Source of the DNA: Fen-7 sp041494285
GTDB taxonomy: Archaea; Halobacteriota; Methanosarcinia; Methanotrichales; Methanotrichaceae
Reading direction: 5' to 3'
Assembly: GCA_041494285.1 (NCBI GenBank)
Contig: JBGQAL010000103.1
Coordinates: forward strand, 1 to 9,927
Length of the DNA: 9,927 nt
How positions within the stretch are numbered: the first letter of the stretch is position 1; every line of letters begins with the position of its first letter. The notes beneath the pieces were generated by a model, which had not been told where the DNA came from, searched no databases, and was given only the letters and a program-made list of their open reading frames with translations. This document shows, in pieces, positions 6,893-9,927 of this stretch. The position numbers and the translations under genes were made by a program.

Positions 6893-7224
6893 GCTAATTG
6901 TGATATAATTCAGTTTCTTCAGTACTTGAGGCTTTGGACCTCGCCAGGGAGAGCAAGATAAGAGGTTCGTATAACCTCGATCAGCTCTCCATCTTGGGAC
7001 ATTCTTCTTGCGATTGATAGATGCTATAATAGCCGTGATCTTTTTATTTTACCTGATTAGAAAGCGGATACTAAACATGCCTTTGGACGCTAATGCCATG
7101 CCATAAAGTCGATTTCATTTTTCCTAGCCGTCCACGATTTCCGGAGTTCCCTACGATCTTACAGGCCTGAGCAGTAGTAGCACTAAGCTAGAGAATATTG
7201 ATATTACCGGTATTACTATGCCAA
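6893..7224. other. Intergenic stretch with the dioxygenase promoter and a nested inverted repeat
   Basis: About 330 nt with no gene that I can support. It contains the dioxygenase TATA-like box (6901-6910), the nested inverted repeat at 6948-6990 and an AT-rich patch around 7040. No open frame here has both a start and a ribosome binding site. Confidence 0.5.
6948..6990. repeat. Nested inverted repeat, two perfect stems
   Basis: An outer pair, GGAGAGC (6948-6954) with GCTCTCC (6984-6990), encloses an inner pair, GAGGTT (6962-6967) with AACCTC (6973-6978), around a CGTAT loop. The two perfect stems, separated by an internal loop of 7 and 5 bases, give a rod-like hairpin. It lies upstream of the dioxygenase promoter on that strand, so it may belong to a small RNA, a regulatory site or a mobile-element remnant. 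It does not have tRNA form. Confidence 0.5.
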
Positions 7225-7491
7225 TTATTGTTGTACCTTACAAGCCTTTTTCAGCAACTTCCCATATTGTCCAGCATCAAACTCCGAGGTGTATCTTTCA
7301 GGATCTACATCCCACTTGTCCGCATCAGTCACGACATATCCGATCTCCATGCCCGGAGCCAGGGGTAATCCGCGTTTCTGATATGCTTGCACCATCGAAG
7401 CCTCTGCGCATCTTCGCGAATAGTTCAACCTGCTCAGTTCATGTTTTTCGCTTGGATACACCCATATCGCCTCATTTAATCCTGGCTCATT
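7225..7491 (-). pseudogene. C-terminal fragment of archaeal family B DNA polymerase
   Basis: The minus strand is open for about 89 codons between stops, with no ATG; the earliest start-like codon is GTG 7461. Residues such as CAEASMVQAYQKRGLPLAPG, then MEIGYVVTDADKW, then VDPERYTSEFDAGQYGKLLKKA read like the thumb-end C-terminus of archaeal DNA polymerase B, where a PGMxIGYVV motif and a final YxxLLxKA helix are typical. The palm and fingers (SLYP, DTD motifs) and the exonuclease domain are missing, and a full gene is about 800 codons. The end KVQQ before the stop looks shorter than usual. It is therefore an isolated remnant, not a functional polymerase. It lies downstream of the disrupted transporter gene on the same strand, with no promoter of its own visible. 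Family assignment is from memory of the motif. Confidence 0.6.
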
Positions 7492-8536
7492 CTATTAGAC
7501 CCTAAACTACGCCATGCATCATCTAAAGAATTGCATAAGGCGTCCGCTCGAAGCTACCATTATCCTCCTTCAGATGTACAAAAGTAAAAGGCGCATTTTC
7601 CAGATCACCAGCATCATTGAGCTTCATCCAGCCAATGTTACCTTTGTAGGTCTCCGCAACCAAAGGAAACACCCATTTAAATGCATCAGGATCATCGGAG
7701 CCTACTATTAGGTAAGTGTAGGTGATAAGCCAAAGCGCATCGTAATCGTTGACAGCGAATGTATCAGCCTCACGTCCTGTCTCTTTCATGACTGCTTTCC
7801 GAATTTGGTCGTATCTCGAATCACTCTCGATTCCATACATCGGAAAGAGGAAATGTGTCGAAACAGCGAACTCTGATGCATTCCTATTACTGCTCAGGGC
7901 AATTGCAGAGGTGTCGCAATCGTACCATTTAACTGAGGAAAGCACGGGATCACCATTAGCCTGAGAGAAAATTGGCAGGATTTCGTCGAAAGCTGCCACA
8001 CAAACAGCCACGGAACTATTGCCATTGCCCTCAACGGCACGGATAACCTCCGAATGTAAGAGGTTCAACTCATGTGAAAAGTTCTCAGTACTTGGGTCGT
8101 AGCGCACAGCATCCAGCATCGTTCCGCCCTTCAGACCAAACTCTTTCTTGACGGCGTTGAGCATGCCATCGCCCCAGACATCCTTTCTGGCCAGGGGAAT
8201 TATGACTTTTATGCCTTCCCTATGCATCAGAGCAACCAGATTGTGCGCCAGAGTGTCGTCGTCTGGTACAAGCCTGAAGGTCGTATCATTTTTAATGGCG
8301 AGAGAGGGCGCAGTACTCGAACCACTTATCAAAATAATCCCGCTGTCATTGGCATATTTTCGCACATAGGATAAAGGTTGGCTTTCCTCAGGTCCTAGTA
8401 TAATTCTTATCCCTTGGGCCTGTAGCTCTTTTAGAGCTTTCAATGTGATATCCGGGTCGCTCTGTGAATCCTTCACTACAACATGAACCCGGATTGTTCT
8501 CCCTAGCTTAGAGAATAGCGTGTTTATATCTGCCTC

Positions 8537-8669
8537 CGCAATCTGGTCGTGCACCTAATTAACTGAAAGCTCGATTCAAAACCTATATTTGGCGAACGAA
8601 ATCTCATAGCTCAAAAGTTAGAGCGACAAATCACGGTTTTCAGTGGAACGGGTGCACGACCCGCAATCT
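8537..8669. repeat. 8-bp target-site duplication flanking the insertion
   Basis: CGCAATCT occurs at 8537-8544 and again at 8662-8669, directly abutting both ends of the 117-bp element. On the coding strand it reads AGATTGCG, part of the codons for KIA. An exact 8-bp direct repeat at both ends is the mark of transposition and fits transposases that make 8-bp duplications. Confidence 0.85.
8545..8661. mobile_element. Small non-autonomous transposable element (MITE-like), 117 bp
   Basis: The element begins GGTCGTGCACC (8545-8555) and ends GGTGCACGACC (8651-8661), a perfect 11-bp terminal inverted repeat. After six unmatched bases the repeat resumes as ACTGAAA (8562-8568) and TTTCAGT (8638-8644), so each end is about 24 bp. 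Exact 8-bp duplications flank it. It holds no open frame of note, so it would need a transposase supplied from elsewhere. It interrupts a substrate-binding protein gene whose two halves rejoin in frame on its removal. The parent insertion sequence family is not certain; 8-bp duplications occur in several (for example ISL3, IS1595 and IS256-like groups). No second copy occurs in this window. Confidence 0.85.
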
Positions 8670-8851
8670 TAAGAGCTATCTGACTAGATATACCTCCATT
8701 GCTGTTATCGCCGTGAAGGGAGAGCAGAGCTCCTACAGTCAGATTCCGCTCCGCTGTAGTAGGCAGGGATGACGCACACTCTGCAGAGCCAATGTACATA
8801 AGTACAAAAATCAAAATGATGAACTGTGCCCTCATAACGTTACTTAATTTT

Positions 8852-8872
8852 GTTATTTATATTTATATTTAA
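8852..8872 (-). promoter_or_regulatory. TATA-rich promoter of the substrate-binding protein gene
   Basis: The minus strand carries AAATATAAATATAAATAAC, a run of overlapping TATA-like boxes centred about 27 nt before the ATG at 8835. That spacing places the transcript start at or next to the start codon, a leaderless arrangement common in archaea. Confidence 0.55.
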
Positions 8873-8948
8873 CGGAGTTTCGAGAATTGAAGTGCTTAGT
8901 GACCTTTAACCAACTACTTTAAGCGCGATATATCAATATATCTTATCT

Positions 8949-9071
8949 ATGGGCGACGATGACGAGGATCTATTAGCATTCCTGCAAAGCTTCGGGTTCG
9001 CAGATGAAGAATTGAATCGTGTTAAAATCCTATTAAGGATAAAAATTTCAAGAATGCGATTTTGGCGTTAA
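8949..9071 (+). CDS. Possible small acidic-to-basic protein, 40 residues
   Basis: An ATG at 8949 opens a 40-residue frame, MGDDDEDLLAFLQSFGFADE then ELNRVKILLRIKISRMRFWR. The first half is acidic and the second basic and amphipathic. No ribosome binding site is visible. Instead two TATA-like repeats (GATATATC at 8927-8934 and ATATATC at 8936-8942) lie just upstream, so the message would be leaderless or nearly so, though the first box is slightly closer than usual. The gene would be divergent from the substrate-binding protein gene. It precedes the broken hicA gene, but it does not resemble a HicB antitoxin. It may be a chance frame, or the start of a longer gene since lost. No family recognised. 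Confidence 0.35.
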   Translation: MGDDDEDLLAFLQSFGFADEELNRVKILLRIKISRMRFWR

Positions 9072-9134
9072 GTTTCGGTTTATCTGGAAACAGAAGGCAG
9101 CAGCGCGGTGAACAGCTTAGTAGGAGTAAGGTCG

Positions 9135-9362
9135 TTGAGTTTAGACCGGTTGAAGCCGAGATTGTGATCAAGGCCCCGAGCTGGATCGGCTTTCAGACAG
9201 TGAGACAGAAGGGCAGCCACCTCGTCATGAAGCATCCAGATGGAAGGAGCACAGTAATCCCTGTGTATCCTGGGAGAGGAACTCGGGCGGAGAATGCTGA
9301 TAAAGAGCGATGTGAGGATGAGCAAGAAAGAATTTCTTGATCTGCTAATGGTAGCATATTGA
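9135..9362 (+). pseudogene. hicA: HicA-type toxin (mRNA interferase) gene, frameshifted
   Basis: The frame from about 9143 reads RPVEAEIVIKAPSWIGFQTV and RQKGSHLVMKHPDGRSTVIP, the HicA double-stranded-RNA-binding-like fold with its catalytic His in KGSH. At 9278-9279 an extra G shifts the frame. Removing it continues PGRELGRRMLIKSDVRMSKK EFLDLL, the expected HicA tail, to a stop at 9360. The start also looks damaged: TTG 9135, eight bases after AGGAG, reads in frame only if one base is missing near 9142. As it stands the open frame (9062 TTG to 9340) ends in an unrelated tail. HicA normally cleaves mRNA and is held in check by HicB. No hicB gene is visible on either side, so this is an orphan, and loss of the toxin's function would explain its survival without the antitoxin. 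Confidence 0.7.
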
Positions 9363-9697
9363 TCGCAGAGGCTGCTGATCATAGAAGGGCAGAATCGCCT
9401 CGCCTGCAGCCAGGGTCGCGTGCCGGGGAGTTGGACTTGGCAGAAGGCTCAGCAAGGAAAGGCCTTGGGAGAGGGGCCTGCGGATGCGACAGAGGGCGCT
9501 GGATGGTTCGAAGAATTAGGATTCTCATGTTCACCTGCCTAAATTTAAGATTCTGGTAAGAGATAAGGAATGAATCATTAATCTTATAAGATATAATAAA
9601 TAGAGAAATTAATCGGATCGAAAGGTTTTTGCTTCCCGCTAGGTATTAACCAAAAGATGACGCAAAATCCGTTATTGATACAAGGAGCCCCATAGAA
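9363..9697 (+). other. Stretch without a recognisable gene: GC-rich block then AT-rich leader
   Basis: From 9363 to 9542 the sequence is GC-rich and open in more than one frame. The frame that continues past the hicA stop stays open for 59 codons and ends EGAGWFEELGFSCSPA at a TAA (9540-9542), but it has no start codon. Another frame starts at 9359 with no ribosome binding site. Neither matches a family I know. From 9545 it turns AT-rich and contains a perfect 12-bp palindrome, ATCTTATAAGAT (9581-9592), next to a TATA-like ATATAATAAAT. Confidence 0.45.
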
Positions 9698-9811
9698 ATG
9701 GCGCCTAGCAAAGAATGGTTCCTTTATGCAGATAGAGATAATTCACGCTATAATCCTACAGTCGGAGATATGATTACTACCCGAAAATTGGTCGTGTATG
9801 TCTATAATTGA
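9698..9811 (+). CDS. Possible small protein, 37 residues
   Basis: An ATG at 9698 opens MAPSKEWFLYADRDNSRYNP followed by TVGDMITTRKLVVYVYN, closing at TGA 9809-9811. A clear AAGGAG lies at 9682-9687, about ten bases before the ATG, slightly far but usable. The peptide is Tyr- and Arg-rich with a beta-like end. Its stop lies six bases before the TATA box of the structured RNA at the window's end, so it would be a separate transcript. I recognise no family; it could be a truncated remnant of something longer. The AT-rich patch near 9590 could serve as promoter, leaving a leader of about 90 nt. Confidence 0.4.
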   Translation: MAPSKEWFLYADRDNSRYNPTVGDMITTRKLVVYVYN

Positions 9812-9816
9812 TAGGA

Positions 9817-9826
9817 TTTATATATC
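9817..9826 (+). promoter_or_regulatory. TATA box of the right-end transcript
   Basis: TTTATATATC is a near-consensus archaeal TATA box. Transcription would begin about 25 nt on, near 9846, where the sequence reads ATGGGGGAGTAG. An ATG there closes at once at TAG, so the transcript is not a leaderless coding mRNA and must begin with untranslated RNA. Confidence 0.6.
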
Positions 9827-9845
9827 TTGAGTTTGATTCCCCCTC

Positions 9846-9927
9846 ATGGGGGAGTAGTTACGCAATCGGATCTAGATGCATCAGCATTCTGGTGCTGGCA
9901 CGAAGGTTGTCCGGATTACGGAAAGAA
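9846..9927 (+). ncRNA. Structured 5' leader, possibly a yybP-ykoY-like manganese riboswitch, cut by the window edge
   Basis: The predicted transcript opens GGGGGAGUAGUUACG; GGGGAGUAG is the conserved 5' core of the yybP-ykoY Mn2+ riboswitch. It then folds as nested stems: CAAUC (9863-9867) with GGUUG (9905-9909), enclosing GCAUCAG (9878-9884) with CUGGUGC (9889-9895) on a CAUU loop. A UUACG follows at 9916-9920, near the end of the window. The closing stem and the gene behind it are not visible, so the class cannot be confirmed. The G run also pairs at the DNA level with CCCCC just upstream (9839-9843), which offers a simpler reading as a plain inverted repeat. Confidence 0.3.

Larger units (their letters stand above)
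7523..8835 (-). pseudogene. Branched-chain amino acid ABC transporter-type substrate-binding protein, split by a small insertion
   Basis: The upstream part (8835-8662) encodes a signal peptide (MRAQFIILIFVLMYIGSAEC, lipoprotein-like Cys20), then LTVGALLSLHGDNSNGGISS, the start of a type I periplasmic-binding fold. The downstream part (8544-7523) continues EADINTLFSKLGRTIRVHVV, then LKELQAQGIRIILGPEESQP and STAPSLAIKNDTTFRLVPDD, all typical of the Peripla_BP_6/LivJ-like family. They are separated by a 117-bp element plus its 8-bp target duplication (125 bp in all), which brings a frame change and a stop. Deleting those 125 bp joins LKIA to EADIN and gives 395 residues, the normal size. The ancestral protein would bind a small amino-acid-like solute outside the cell for an ABC permease, but no permease or ATPase gene is nearby. 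The ATG at 8835 lies about 27 nt from a TATA-like run, so the mRNA was probably leaderless. Confidence 0.85.

Noticed and set aside
9359..9559. 66-codon plus-strand open frame in the GC-rich block
   Set aside because: GC-rich sequence is open in several frames here; there is no ribosome binding site and the Arg/Gly-rich translation looks random.
9839..9852. CCCCC/GGGGG hairpin as a terminator for the small gene at 9698
   Set aside because: No T run follows it and it overlaps the start predicted from the TATA box at 9817-9826.

Overview
The window looks like a gene-poor, partly decayed accessory stretch of a euryarchaeal genome. A methanogen of the Methanothrix (Methanosaeta) type is my best guess. 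Direct signs of an archaeon are AT-rich TATA-like boxes about 25-40 nt upstream of the chosen starts, several starts with little or no leader, and a fragment that reads like the C-terminus of an archaeal family B DNA polymerase. The genus is inferred from resemblance to protein families I remember and was not checked by any search.

Layout, left to right. At 1-39 (minus) is the first 13 codons of a gene running out of the window. From 281 to 2894 (plus) there are three secreted-protein genes. The first is a transglutaminase-like cysteine-protease-fold protein with an apparent Cys/His/Asp triad. The second is a 244-residue exported protein with a Gln-rich linker. The third is a small exported protein whose signal peptide and body lie in different frames, one base apart. 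From 2895 to about 4000 there is no intact gene: it holds a second copy of the first gene's promoter-like element, a minus-strand reading frame broken only by in-frame stops, and a 16-bp repeat present twice exactly 100 bp apart. At 4069-4506 (plus) is a small Cys-rich exported protein. It converges with a two-domain cupredoxin (4738-5874, minus) that ends in a clear hairpin-plus-T-run terminator. Next, on minus, is a DODA/YgiD-type extradiol dioxygenase (6074-6859).

From 7225 onward most coding remnants are broken. There is a DNA polymerase B C-terminal fragment. A branched-chain-amino-acid-type substrate-binding protein gene (7523-8835, minus) is split by a 117-bp insertion that has inverted-repeat ends and an exact 8-bp target duplication; removing the insertion plus one duplicate restores a 395-codon frame. 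A hicA-type toxin gene carries at least one single-base frameshift. Two very small open frames (8949-9071 and 9698-9811) follow, and a promoter-led structured RNA runs off the right end (from about 9846); its GGGGAGUAG core resembles the yybP-ykoY manganese riboswitch.

The genes do not form one pathway. The left half is mainly envelope or exported proteins (transglutaminase-like, cupredoxin, Cys-rich), each with its own promoter. The right half is a graveyard of transport, toxin and replication genes. The best-supported discovery is the small non-autonomous transposable element at 8545-8661, because its ends, duplication and reading-frame repair all agree. I saw no rRNA, tRNA or CRISPR array and no intact transposase.
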